DNA of 64,000 bases, from the NCBI RefSeq assembly GCF_916618755.1, contig NZ_CAKAKB010000003.1:992001-1056000 (forward strand), read 5' to 3'. The notes beneath the pieces were generated by a model. That model searched no databases. It was not told the origin of the DNA and was given only the letters and a program-made list of their open reading frames with translations. This document shows positions 36,501 to 44,711 of this stretch, one piece after another; within the stretch, counting starts at the first letter, position 1; each line of letters starts with the position of its first letter. The DNA is from Actinotalea sp. Marseille-Q4924 (GTDB taxonomy: Bacteria; Actinomycetota; Actinomycetes; Actinomycetales; Cellulomonadaceae). Made by a program: the position numbers and the translations under genes.

Positions 36501-37220
36501 TCAGCGGCTGAGGTGCAGCACGCAGTGCCCGGGCCCGACGAAGGGCTCCAGGCGCTCGGCACGCACAGGCCCCTCCTCGCACGCGAGCACACCCCGTGCG
36601 ACGCCGAGGTGGACGCTGCAGACCATCTCGGTGCGCTCCTGCGCGAGGGGGAGGAACGGGCAGTCGCGCAGGTGCACGCGACGTCCGTCGGCGTCCAGGT
36701 CGGGCGCCAGACCGAGGTCCTCCAGGTGCGTCTCCAGGAGCGCGAGCTGACGCCGCGCGGCCGCGTCCTCGGCGTCAGGGCCCGGAGGGCTCGCCTGGAC
36801 GTCGTGCGCCGCGGGCGGCACGGGAGCCCGACGGCGCTCCGCGTGCTCGCGGGCCCACGCCTCGCCCGCGCGCTCCGCGGCCGCCGTCGAGGCGCCGACC
36901 TCCCCGCCGTACCCCTGCAGGACCGCGGCGAGGAGGTGCTCCCGGAACCGCTCGTCGAGCGTCGCCGCGGCCGGTCGGTCGACCGCCAGCCACAGGATGC
37001 GCGGGCGCCCGCGCGTCCCGCGCCGCTCGACGGTGCGGTCGACGAAGCCGGCGACGCGGAGCCGCTCGAGGTGCTCGCGGGCCGTGTTGACGTGGACCTG
37101 GGCCGCGGCGGCGAGGTCGTCGACGCCGAGGGGCGCGCCCGAGCGCTGGAGGGCGTGCAGGATCGCGAGCCTGCTGGGCGAGGCCAGCGCCCGGGCGGCC
37201 GACGTCGTGCGCTGCACCAT
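36501..37220 (-). CDS. HTH regulator with putative Fe-S ligands (SufR/ArnR-like)
   Basis: A 239-residue winged-helix regulator (ArsR-like HTH: SPSRLAILHALQRSG ... VHVNTAREHLERLRVAGFV; wing RRGTRGRPRILW). The C-terminal half has C187, C201, H204 and C233, the pattern C-x13-C-x2-H-x28-C, shared exactly with the regulator at 40,065. SufR and the corynebacterial nitrate-reductase repressor ArnR combine an HTH with a C-terminal Fe-S cluster, so a redox or NO-sensing repressor is inferred. The start could also be the ATG at about 37,253. It is divergent from mog, with a DosR-like box between. Confidence 0.72.
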   Translation of the reverse strand: MVQRTTSAARALASPSRLAILHALQRSGAPLGVDDLAAAAQVHVNTAREHLERLRVAGFVDRTVERRGTRGRPRILWLAVDRPAAATLDERFREHLLAAVLQGYGGEVGASTAAAERAGEAWAREHAERRRAPVPPAAHDVQASPPGPDAEDAAARRQLALLETHLEDLGLAPDLDADGRRVHLRDCPFLPLAQERTEMVCSVHLGVARGVLACEEGPVRAERLEPFVGPGHCVLHLSR

Positions 37221-37256
37221 GCTGATGATTTTTGACGGTCGGGGCCGGGGCATCCC

Positions 37257-37269
37257 GGGACCTAGGGCC
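37257..37269. promoter_or_regulatory. DosR/DevR-like box GGGACCTAGGGCC
   Basis: Matches the DosR consensus GGGACYTNNGNCC over 13 positions. It lies in the divergent region between the HTH regulator and mog, 14 bp upstream of the mog -10 element. Confidence 0.5.
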
Positions 37270-37282
37270 GGGGTCGGGTGGG

Positions 37283-37288
37283 TACCGT
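37283..37288 (+). promoter_or_regulatory. -10 element TACCGT of mog
   Basis: Seven nt before the GTG at 37296. It decides between several in-frame GTG codons. Confidence 0.5.
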
Positions 37289-37295
37289 GGCGCGC

Positions 37296-37808
37296 GTGGA
37301 CGAGGACACGACGGCACGCCACGCGGCCATGCGTGGGATCACGGTCGCCGTCGTGGTGGCCTCCGACCGGTGCGCGCGCGGCGAGGCCGAGGACCGGTCC
37401 GGGCCTCGCGCGGCCGGGCTGCTGCGGGCGGCGGGCCACGACGTCCGGGAGGTGGTCGTCGTCCCTGACGGCGCCGCCAGCGTCCGCGACGCCGTCGTCG
37501 CCGCGGCGCGGACGGCCGACGTCGTGCTGACGAGCGGCGGCACGGGCGTGGCGCCGCGTGACGAGACGCCGGAGGGGACGCGCCCCCTGCTGGCCCGGGA
37601 GCTGCCGGGCCTGGCCGAGGCCCTGCGGCGGCACGGCGAGGCGCACGTGGCGACGGCGGTCCTGTCCCGCGGCCTCGCGGGCGTCACCGCGGACGGGGTG
37701 CTCGTCGTGAACCTCCCCGGCAGCACCCGGGGCGTCGAGCAGGGGCTCGAGGTGCTCCTGCCGCTCCTGGGCCACGTCGTGGACCAGGTGCGCGGCGGCG
37801 ACCACTAG
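37296..37808 (+). CDS. mog: MogA/MoaB family molybdopterin adenylyltransferase
   Basis: A 170-residue protein that adenylylates molybdopterin before molybdate insertion. The family core is TSGGTGVAPRDETPEGTRPLL, with the N-terminal strand AVVVASDRCARGEAEDRSGP and a final VNLPGSTRGVEQGL. GTG 37296 is chosen from four candidate starts because of the -10 spacing. It supplies cofactor for NarG encoded nearby. The rest of the moco genes here run on the opposite strand and converge on it. Confidence 0.87.
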   Translation: MDEDTTARHAAMRGITVAVVVASDRCARGEAEDRSGPRAAGLLRAAGHDVREVVVVPDGAASVRDAVVAAARTADVVLTSGGTGVAPRDETPEGTRPLLARELPGLAEALRRHGEAHVATAVLSRGLAGVTADGVLVVNLPGSTRGVEQGLEVLLPLLGHVVDQVRGGDH

Positions 37809-37816
37809 GACCCCGT

Positions 37817-38056
37817 TCAGCCTCCGGCGAAGGGCGGCAGCACGTCGACCGTGGTGCCATCGGGCAGGGGCGTGGCGCCGTCGTCGGCGCGCCTGCCCGC
37901 CACGAGGAACGAGCACCGGTCCAGGACCCGGTCCAGGTCGGCCCCGTGGCGGCCGACGACGTCCCGGCGCAGGTCGGCCAGCGTCCCCGCGACGACCTCC
38001 TCGGTGTCCCGCCCCGCGGCCTCGGCCGCCGCCGCGAAGTACCGGACGGTGATCAC
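37817..38056 (-). CDS. moaD: MoaD/ThiS family sulfur carrier
   Basis: A 79-residue ubiquitin-like small subunit of molybdopterin synthase, ending in the required GG (DVLPPFAGG), which becomes a thiocarboxylate after adenylylation by a MoeB-type enzyme (encoded at 40,811-42,010). The GTG start gives ITVRYFAAAAEAAGRDTE. It overlaps the stop of the mobA fusion by 4 bp. Confidence 0.88.
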   Translation of the reverse strand: MITVRYFAAAAEAAGRDTEEVVAGTLADLRRDVVGRHGADLDRVLDRCSFLVAGRRADDGATPLPDGTTVDVLPPFAGG

Positions 38057-38973
38057 GAGTGGCCCTCGCCGCCGCCCCACCCGGCGACCAGCGCGGTCAC
38101 CTGCTGCGTCACGCTCTCGAGCGCGGCGCGGTCGGCCCCGCGGACGGCGACGGCGTAGCCGGAGAGGAACGCGGTGATGGGCACGGCGGGGCGACCGACC
38201 CCGTGCGCCGTGTCCCGCGCGAGGTCCAGCAGCACGTCGATGTCCACCGCGTCGGGGTCCACGTCGAGCTCCTCGACGACGTGGGCGACCCAGCGGTGCA
38301 GCTCGTCACCGCCGCTGGGCGGGGTCGCGGGTGGGGTCGTGGCGGGCACATCGGTCACGTCGGTCCTCCGGCGGAGCGTCCTGGCCAGGTCCGCCACAGC
38401 CTGCCACGTGTCCACGTCGGCCGCCTCGCCCCCGGGCAGGTCGACAGTCACCGCCGTCATCCCGGCGACGAGGCGCCGCATGGAGCAGTCCCGCACGCCA
38501 CCCTCGCCGTGACGGCGCGCCAGCGCGGCGAGCAGCCGGTCCCGGCGGTAGAGCGCGAGCAGCGGCTGACCACGGCCGTCGCCGTCGACCGCCCAGGCGA
38601 CGTCGGCGTCGGGTGCCCCCGCGGCCGCGGCCAGGAGAGCCGGGACGACCTCGACGGCGAGAGGCACGTCGCAGGCGAGCACGAGCACGTGGCCGGGCCG
38701 GGGCGCCGTCCCGTCGTCGAGCGCCCGCAGGCCGGCGTCGATGCCCGCCACCGGACCACCGTCGGGCGGGTCCTCGAGCGCGATGACCACCCCCGCACGC
38801 GCCAGCTCGGGCGGGCCGACGACGACGACGCGGTCCGCCGCCGCGGTGCCCTCCAGGACCCGGTCCAGCAGCGACCGCCCGGCCACGCGGACGTCCGGCT
38901 TGCTCACGGCGCCCAGCCGCCGTCCACGGCCGCCGGCGAGCACGACGGCGTCGTGGGCGACGGCGGAGGTCAC
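38053..38973 (-). CDS. mobA: Molybdenum cofactor guanylyltransferase fused to DUF6457
   Basis: 306 residues. Residues 1-~190 are a MobA-like nucleotidyltransferase (VVLAGGRGRRLGAVSKPDV; Asp in LVLACDVPLAV; CSMRRLVAG), which attaches GMP to Mo-molybdopterin to form the MGD needed by NarG. Residues ~215-306 are a separate helical domain (LHRWVAHVVEELDVDPDAVD) of the DUF6457 type, usually encoded alone next to moco genes. A short Pro/Thr linker joins them. The GTG overlaps the moaC stop. Pairing of the two in one chain supports a moco role for DUF6457. Confidence 0.85.
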   Translation of the reverse strand: MTSAVAHDAVVLAGGRGRRLGAVSKPDVRVAGRSLLDRVLEGTAAADRVVVVGPPELARAGVVIALEDPPDGGPVAGIDAGLRALDDGTAPRPGHVLVLACDVPLAVEVVPALLAAAAGAPDADVAWAVDGDGRGQPLLALYRRDRLLAALARRHGEGGVRDCSMRRLVAGMTAVTVDLPGGEAADVDTWQAVADLARTLRRRTDVTDVPATTPPATPPSGGDELHRWVAHVVEELDVDPDAVDIDVLLDLARDTAHGVGRPAVPITAFLSGYAVAVRGADRAALESVTQQVTALVAGWGGGEGHS

Positions 38974-39494
38974 GTGGGGCCCAGGAGGCCGTCGGCGGCG
39001 TCGCGGTCGTCGGACCTCCAGTCCCCGGACCTGCCGCCGGACTTCGCGACGACCCGGACACCGTCGATCCGCGCGGTGCGGTCGATGCCCTTGACCATGT
39101 CCACGACGGCGAGGGCGGCGACGCACACGGCCGTCAGCGCCTCCATCTCGACACCCGTGCGGTCGGCGGTCCGGACGGTCGCGGAGACCTCCACGCCCTC
39201 GTCGGTCACCTCGAGGTCGACCACGACCCCGTGGACCCCGATGACGTGGGCGAGGGGCAGCAGCTCCGGGGTCCGCTTCGCCGCCGCGATGCCCGCGACC
39301 CGCGCGACCGCCAGGACGTCGCCCTTGGGGACCGTGCCGGACCGCAGCGCCGCCACCACCTCGGGCGCGCAACCGACGCGGCCGCGCGCGGTCGCGCTGC
39401 GCACGGTCGGCTGCTTCGCCGTGACGTCGACCATCCGCGCACGCCCGGCCGGGTCCAGGTGGGTGAACGGGTGGGCGTCCTCCGGTGGCGTCAT
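38970..39494 (-). CDS. moaC: Cyclic pyranopterin monophosphate synthase accessory protein
   Basis: A 174-residue MoaC that converts the MoaA product to cyclic pyranopterin monophosphate. Diagnostic blocks are KGDVLAVARVAGIAAAKRT, LPLAHVIGVHGV and MEALTAVCVAALAVVDMVKG. A GAGGGG ribosome binding site precedes the ATG at 39494. moaA, moaE and moeA are not in this window, so the cluster is incomplete on its own. Confidence 0.95.
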   Translation of the reverse strand: MTPPEDAHPFTHLDPAGRARMVDVTAKQPTVRSATARGRVGCAPEVVAALRSGTVPKGDVLAVARVAGIAAAKRTPELLPLAHVIGVHGVVVDLEVTDEGVEVSATVRTADRTGVEMEALTAVCVAALAVVDMVKGIDRTARIDGVRVVAKSGGRSGDWRSDDRDAADGLLGPT

Positions 39495-39508
39495 GGTCCC
39501 CTCGTCGT

Positions 39509-39973
39509 TCAGCAGCAGGTGTCGCGGCTGACCAGGACGCGCCAGACGTCCGGTCCCTGCGCAAGGTACTGCCACCCGAGGTGCCCGAGGTCCTGCTCCT
39601 CGAGCTGGCGGCGCAGCCCGACCGGGTCGTGGTCGTTCGCGAGGACCACGCCCTCACCGGGCAGCAGGCCGCCGACGACGGCGAACACCCGCGCGTGCCG
39701 CTCCGGCCGCGGGAGCGATCGCAGGTCCAGGTCACCCGGCTCGACCAGCGCGTCGCTCGTCCCGAGCGCGTCGGCGACGGTGCCCGTCGCCGCCGTCGTG
39801 CCGCGGTCCGGGCCGGCGACGATCTGCAGGCCCTCCTGGCGCTCGCCCCGGGTCCCCGAGCCGGCGTCCTGGGCGGCCCCGCCGCAGCCGCACCCGCCGC
39901 AGCCGCACCCGCCGGCCTCGCTCGACCCGGTCTCCTCCGGGGCGCCGGTCACCTGCTGGGTCGTGTCCGTCAT
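39509..39973 (-). CDS. Cys-rich DUF2249 protein
   Basis: 154 residues. The N-terminal ~40 residues carry a compact Cys/Gly cluster (GGCGCGGCGCGG). The middle is a DUF2249 domain: DLRSLPRPERHARVFAVVGG, LANDHDPVGLRRQLEEQ and YLAQGPDVWRVLV. The chain ends in Cys-Cys. DUF2249 occurs beside nitrite/NO genes and in hemerythrin-like proteins; its chemistry is unknown. The Cys cluster could bind a metal or Fe-S centre. GAGGAG precedes the ATG at 39973. The gene is divergent from the second Fe-S-type regulator, its likely controller. Confidence 0.75.
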   Translation of the reverse strand: MTDTTQQVTGAPEETGSSEAGGCGCGGCGCGGAAQDAGSGTRGERQEGLQIVAGPDRGTTAATGTVADALGTSDALVEPGDLDLRSLPRPERHARVFAVVGGLLPGEGVVLANDHDPVGLRRQLEEQDLGHLGWQYLAQGPDVWRVLVSRDTCC

Positions 39974-40064
39974 CACAGCTCCTCACGATCTCGCGGCGCC
40001 GCACCGGCCGCCGGGCCGTCGTCGGCCGCTTGCTTTCTACACCTCTTCCGAGGGAAAATCCACC

Positions 40065-40817
40065 GTGCCCATCCCCCGCTCCGAACCGGCCCTGCGCCTG
40101 CCCCCCGGGGCACGCCGAGCGGCCCTGCTGGCGGCCCTCGAACGCGCCGTGGAGCCGACGACGGCGGCGGAGCTCGCCCAGGCCGCGGGCCTGCACCCGA
40201 ACACCGTGCGCGCGCACCTGGAGGTCCTCGTGCGGGAGGGCCGCGCCACCCGCCGGACCGAGCGCCGGGGCACCCGCGGCCGCCCGCGGGAGCTGTACGA
40301 GGCGACCGGCGCGCCGGACCCCGCGCAGGCGTACGCGGCGCTGGCGCTCCTCCTCGCCGAGCAGCTCGCGACCGCGACGAGCGACCCGGGCGCCGAGGGC
40401 GAGCGGATGGGACGGCGATGGGCGACGCGGGGCGACGACGCGCAGGAGGCGACCCGCGACGGGCGACCCCCGGGCCCCGAGGTCGTGGACAGGGACGGGG
40501 TCGCGGAGGTCATGACCGTGCTCCGCCGCGCGGGCTTCGCACCGGAGCTGACCACGGACGGAACGCAGGTGCTCCTGCACAGCTGCCCGGTGCGGGACGT
40601 CGCCCACGCGCAGCCCACGGTCGTCTGCCAGGCACACCTCGGGCTCATCCGCGCCACGCTGGAGGCGGCCGGCTCCGACGTCGTGGCGACCCGCATCGAG
40701 CCGTTCGTGGCCCCCGACCTCTGCGTCGCCTCGTTCGACCGGCCGGCCGACGCCGCGCCCGGCCCGGTGCCCGCCGCCGCGTCAGCGCTCGGCGACCCCG
40801 GCGACGTCGCTCAGTAG
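40065..40817 (+). CDS. HTH regulator with putative Fe-S ligands, second copy
   Basis: A 250-residue paralogue of the regulator at 36,501. The HTH is EPTTAAELAQAAGLHPNTVR with wing RRGTRGRPREL. The conserved C-terminal ligands are C174, C188, H191 and C220, again C-x13-C-x2-H-x28-C. It has an extra ~25-residue C-terminal tail. The GTG at 40065 has no strong ribosome binding site. It is divergent from the DUF2249/moaC/mobA/moaD operon. Convergent overlap of 7 bp with the ThiF gene. A redox or NO role is inferred from context. Confidence 0.72.
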   Translation: MPIPRSEPALRLPPGARRAALLAALERAVEPTTAAELAQAAGLHPNTVRAHLEVLVREGRATRRTERRGTRGRPRELYEATGAPDPAQAYAALALLLAEQLATATSDPGAEGERMGRRWATRGDDAQEATRDGRPPGPEVVDRDGVAEVMTVLRRAGFAPELTTDGTQVLLHSCPVRDVAHAQPTVVCQAHLGLIRATLEAAGSDVVATRIEPFVAPDLCVASFDRPADAAPGPVPAAASALGDPGDVAQ

Positions 40818-42010
40818 CGGGCCTGGCTCGGGTCCACCTGGTCCACCCACGCCAGCACGCCGCCCTCGAGGTGCGCCACGTCGGACCACCCCGCGGCGAG
40901 CAGTGCCCGCGCCGCCTGCTCGGAGCGCACACCGCTGCGGCAGTGGAGGACCACGGGCACGTCGCGGCGCACGAGCCCCCGCCCGCTGCCGTCCAGGATC
41001 CCCGCCAGCGGGACGGCGTCGGCACCGGGGATCGCCACGATCGCCCGCTCGCCCGGCTGGCGCACGTCCACGAGCTGCAGCCCCGGCCCGCCGTCGTCCC
41101 GCGCGGTCAGCCGGTCCGCCAGCTCGCGGGCGGTGACCACGGGCACCACAGGCTCGGGTGCCGCTCGCTCGGGAGGTGCGCCGGCGTGGGCCGGCGTACC
41201 GGGCGGGCGCGCTGCCGCGACGAGCGGGACCTCCGTCCATCGTGCCGCCAGGGCGTCCATGACCAGGACGCGGCCCAGCAGCGGCCTCCCCACGCCTGTG
41301 AGCAGCTTGACCGCCTCGGTCGCCATGACGGAGCCGACCTGCCCGCACATGGCGCCGAGGACGCCGCCCTCGGCGCAGGACGGCACGCTCCCGGGCGGCG
41401 GCGGCGAGGGGAACAGGTCGCGCAGCTGCACCGGGGTCACGCCGCTCCCCGCCGGCGGGCTCCCCCAGAACACGGCGACCTGGGCATCGAAGCGGAAGAC
41501 CGAGCCCCACACCTCCGGTACGCCGAGGCGGACGCAGGCGTCGTTGACGAGGTACCGGGTGGGGAAGTTGTCCGTCCCGTCCACGACAAGGTCGTAGTCG
41601 GCGAGCAGGTCGACGGTGCCGGCCTCGAGGCGCAGCCGGTGCGTCACCACCTCAACGTCGGGGTCCAGGGCACGGACGGCGTCGGCGGCGGAGTCCACCT
41701 TGGGCCGGCCCACGTCGGCGACGCCGTGGAGCACCTGCCGCTGGAGGTTCGAGGCCTCGACCACGTCGTCGTCGACGACGCCGAGGCGACCCACCCCGGC
41801 CGCCGCGAGGTAGAGCAGGACCGGGGCGCCCAGACCACCGGCGCCGACCACGCAGACGCGCGCGTTGCGCAGGCGCCGTTGCGCGGACTCGCCGAGCTGG
41901 GGCAGCAGCAGGTGTCGCGACCAGCGCTCCCGCTGCGCGGCGGTGAGCGGCGGGCCCGGCTCGACGAGCGCGGGGACGCTCGGCGCGGAGGCGGAGCCCG
42001 GTGACGTCAC
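40811..42010 (-). CDS. moeB: ThiF/MoeB adenylyltransferase with rhodanese domain
   Basis: A 399-residue E1-like enzyme. The ThiF domain has the nucleotide loop VVGAGGLGAPVLLYLAAAGVG, SNLQRQVLHG, DGTDNFPTRYLVND and the catalytic-loop PSCAEGGVLG. The C-terminal rhodanese domain (~290-399) carries its sulfur-binding Cys in LHCRSGVRSEQAA. Such proteins adenylylate MoaD/ThiS and deliver sulfur to form the thiocarboxylate. The 79-residue MoaD encoded at 37,817 is the likely partner. The role in thiamine or cysteine synthesis instead cannot be excluded. Confidence 0.88.
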   Translation of the reverse strand: MTSPGSASAPSVPALVEPGPPLTAAQRERWSRHLLLPQLGESAQRRLRNARVCVVGAGGLGAPVLLYLAAAGVGRLGVVDDDVVEASNLQRQVLHGVADVGRPKVDSAADAVRALDPDVEVVTHRLRLEAGTVDLLADYDLVVDGTDNFPTRYLVNDACVRLGVPEVWGSVFRFDAQVAVFWGSPPAGSGVTPVQLRDLFPSPPPPGSVPSCAEGGVLGAMCGQVGSVMATEAVKLLTGVGRPLLGRVLVMDALAARWTEVPLVAAARPPGTPAHAGAPPERAAPEPVVPVVTARELADRLTARDDGGPGLQLVDVRQPGERAIVAIPGADAVPLAGILDGSGRGLVRRDVPVVLHCRSGVRSEQAARALLAAGWSDVAHLEGGVLAWVDQVDPSQARY

Positions 42011-42026
42011 GGTGCCAGGGTAGGCG

Positions 42027-44711
42027 TCACGGCCCGACCCGCAGCAGGCCGGAGGCGCCGCGCTCGGCGTCCACCATCCGGTGGGAGACGAAGGGGTAGG
42101 TGCCCGCCTCGGGCAGCACGAGCTCGACGAAGCCCCCCTGTGCGGGCTCGAGCGCCAGCACCTGAGCACCGCCGGTCGGGTCACCCCCGACGGCGGACGG
42201 CCCGCCCAGCAGGTACGCACCCTCGCTGTAGACGGTGTCGAACTGCCCGCCCACGACGTGGAAGGCGGAGGACCGGTTCGGCCCGGCGTCCAGCACCCAG
42301 AACCGCACGCGCTCCCCCACCCGCGCCTCGAGCGGGCGGTGCCGGTACTGCGACGCGTGCCCGTTGAAGACGACGCCGTCGGGCTGCTCCAGCAGGAGCT
42401 TCTCCGTGTCGGTGAGCAGGCCGGCGATCCCGTCGGTCCGGCCGTCGGTCGTCGCGTCGTCCGGACCGGGGTCCGCGGTGACGTAGAGCTCGGACTGCAC
42501 GACGAGGTACTCGCGGTCCACCGGGGGCAGTCCCGGCGGGTCGATGACGACCGCCCCGAACATCCCGTTGGCGATGTGCAGCGACATGGGCATGGTCGAG
42601 CAGTGGTACATCCACACCCCGGAGCGGTTCGCCGTGAAGGTGTAGGTGAGGCTCTCCCCGGGTTCGATCGTGCGCATCGGCCGGTCCGGCGCCAGGGCAC
42701 CGGCGTGGAAGTCGATGGAGTGGCCGAGCGAGCCGTCGTTGACGAGCGTGATCTCGAACGTGTCCCCGACCGTGCCGCGCAGCGTCGGTCCGGGGAACGT
42801 GCCGCCGAAGGTCCAGACCGTCCGACGGACGCCGGGCGCGACCTCCTGCTCCTGCTCCGTCACCGCGAGCGTGACCCGGTGGACGGTGCCCGACCGCGCG
42901 GGCGGCAGGGCGGCGTCCCGGATCGCGACTCCCGGGCCGGGCGGCGCCAGGAGGTCCATGGGTACGCGGGCACCGGAGGACCCGACGGCGTGGTCGGCGC
43001 CCGCTGCGGGGTCGGTCGTCCCCGCTGCCGTGGCCGCCGCCGGTCCCCCGGTGACGACGACGTCGAAGGTCATGCCCATCTGCCGGTGACCGGCCACGGA
43101 GCACCACCCGGCGAGCGGGCGACCGACGACGCCGACGTCGACGCGCGTCGTGGCACCGGCGGCCAGGCGCCCGCTCGCCGCTCCGGAGTCGAGCACGAGG
43201 TCGTGCACCGTGGAGTCGACGTTCGTCACCACCAGGACGAGGCGGTCGCCCGCGGCGACCTCGACCGAGGCCGGCTCGAACCGCATGTCCTGCGCCTCGA
43301 CCTCCACCTCGACGACGCGACCGCTGGCCGTGACGCCGCCCGAGGCGGCGGCGCCGAGACCGACCGCGGCCGGGTCGGCGGCCACCCCGGCGGCCACGAC
43401 GAGCACGAGGGCGACCCCCGCCGCGAGGGCCGGGCCCCCGGAGGCCCGGCGGGTCGCGAGCACCTCCGCCGGGGTGATCGTCACGGGCGCCGCTCCCGCC
43501 GCGCGCACCGGCGCGGTCCGGCGCACCCGCCGGGACACGACGGCGGCACGGACGAGCAACACGGGCGTGACGACGAGGCCGGCGAGGGCCAGGGCGGACG
43601 CCCCGACCCGGACCAGGCTCGGTGCGGGCAGCGCGAAGAGGACCAGCCCACCGTTGACGAGGACGAGGCGCGCCCCGGCCCCGCGCTCCATGACGGCCCG
43701 TGCGGTGCGGACGGCAGCCGGACCGCCGCCGAGGATCATCGGTCCCAGGTGCGAGAGCGCGCCCAGGAGCACCTGGGCCGCGAAGCCGGCCGCGAGGAGG
43801 GGCAGCGCGAGACGCAGGCCGGCCTGCACCCCCGGCCAGTCCGGTGCCGCGACGACGGCCACCACGGCCGCGGTCACCGCGACCCCGTACCAGAGCACCG
43901 CGGCGGCGACGGACCACGGCGCGAAGCCCTCGGGGCGGCGCCGGCGGGCCTGCTCGATCCAGGGGCCCACGGCGACGGCGAGCCCGGACAGGTACAGCAG
44001 GAGCCCGGCGGCAGCCACGGCGCGCGAGCCGGCGAGGGCTCCGGCGACCGTCACGGCGACACCGCCCACGAGAGGGCCCAGCGCGCGGCGGGCGGCGGGG
44101 AGCGCACCGTCGGCCACGGTCACGCGCAGCATCGTCGGCCAGAGCGTGACGAGGGTCCCCAGGACCGTGACGCCCACCCAGCCGAGCAGCATGACGACGA
44201 CATGGGCGACGTACGCCCGCGCAGCCAGGGCTCCGGTCGTCTCCGGCCGGGCCATGAACGCCCCGAGAGCCGCCCCCACGGGCAGGCACGCGGCGGCCGC
44301 CACGAAGTACCAGCTGGTCCAGCCGAGCCGCACGCCGAGGCCGCGGCGGCTGACCTCCACGAGGACGACGGCGTGCCACACCGCCCCCGCCGCCACGGCG
44401 AGCGCGCCGGAAGCGACCACCGACCACGTGCCGGACAGCAGTCCCGACACGACGGCCAGCGCGCCGGCGGTGTGCAGTCCGAGGCGTTTCGCCTGCCCCC
44501 GGTGACCACCGCGCAGCGGCCGACGACGCACCGCCTCCGCGAAGTGCGCCGACCAGATGAGGATCGCCGTGCTCACCGCGCCGAGCAGCAGCAGGTGGAC
44601 CATGAGCCATCCGGCGGCCGGGAACCACCGGTGCCCGCCGGCCACGACGGCGGCGGCGGCCAGCCACGCGACGACGAGCAGGTTGACGCGGACGTGCCAG
44701 CGCGCCCTCAT
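42027..44711 (-). CDS. nirK: Membrane-fused copper nitrite reductase (NirK) with extra cupredoxin
   Basis: An 894-residue, three-part protein. Residues 1-~440 contain about ten transmembrane helices (e.g. WLMVHLLLLGAVSTAILIWS, VVMLLGWVGVTVLGTLVTLW). Residues ~465-555 are a cupredoxin with H503 and C537 (WCSVAGHRQMGM). Residues ~600-894 are a complete copper nitrite reductase: type 1 Cu H664, C704, H712, M717; type 2 Cu H669, H703, H877; catalytic D667 and H818. It should reduce nitrite to NO outside the membrane, with the cupredoxin feeding electrons. The ATG overlaps the stop of the NnrS-like gene. Confidence 0.88.
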   Translation of the reverse strand: MRARWHVRVNLLVVAWLAAAAVVAGGHRWFPAAGWLMVHLLLLGAVSTAILIWSAHFAEAVRRRPLRGGHRGQAKRLGLHTAGALAVVSGLLSGTWSVVASGALAVAAGAVWHAVVLVEVSRRGLGVRLGWTSWYFVAAAACLPVGAALGAFMARPETTGALAARAYVAHVVVMLLGWVGVTVLGTLVTLWPTMLRVTVADGALPAARRALGPLVGGVAVTVAGALAGSRAVAAAGLLLYLSGLAVAVGPWIEQARRRRPEGFAPWSVAAAVLWYGVAVTAAVVAVVAAPDWPGVQAGLRLALPLLAAGFAAQVLLGALSHLGPMILGGGPAAVRTARAVMERGAGARLVLVNGGLVLFALPAPSLVRVGASALALAGLVVTPVLLVRAAVVSRRVRRTAPVRAAGAAPVTITPAEVLATRRASGGPALAAGVALVLVVAAGVAADPAAVGLGAAASGGVTASGRVVEVEVEAQDMRFEPASVEVAAGDRLVLVVTNVDSTVHDLVLDSGAASGRLAAGATTRVDVGVVGRPLAGWCSVAGHRQMGMTFDVVVTGGPAAATAAGTTDPAAGADHAVGSSGARVPMDLLAPPGPGVAIRDAALPPARSGTVHRVTLAVTEQEQEVAPGVRRTVWTFGGTFPGPTLRGTVGDTFEITLVNDGSLGHSIDFHAGALAPDRPMRTIEPGESLTYTFTANRSGVWMYHCSTMPMSLHIANGMFGAVVIDPPGLPPVDREYLVVQSELYVTADPGPDDATTDGRTDGIAGLLTDTEKLLLEQPDGVVFNGHASQYRHRPLEARVGERVRFWVLDAGPNRSSAFHVVGGQFDTVYSEGAYLLGGPSAVGGDPTGGAQVLALEPAQGGFVELVLPEAGTYPFVSHRMVDAERGASGLLRVGP

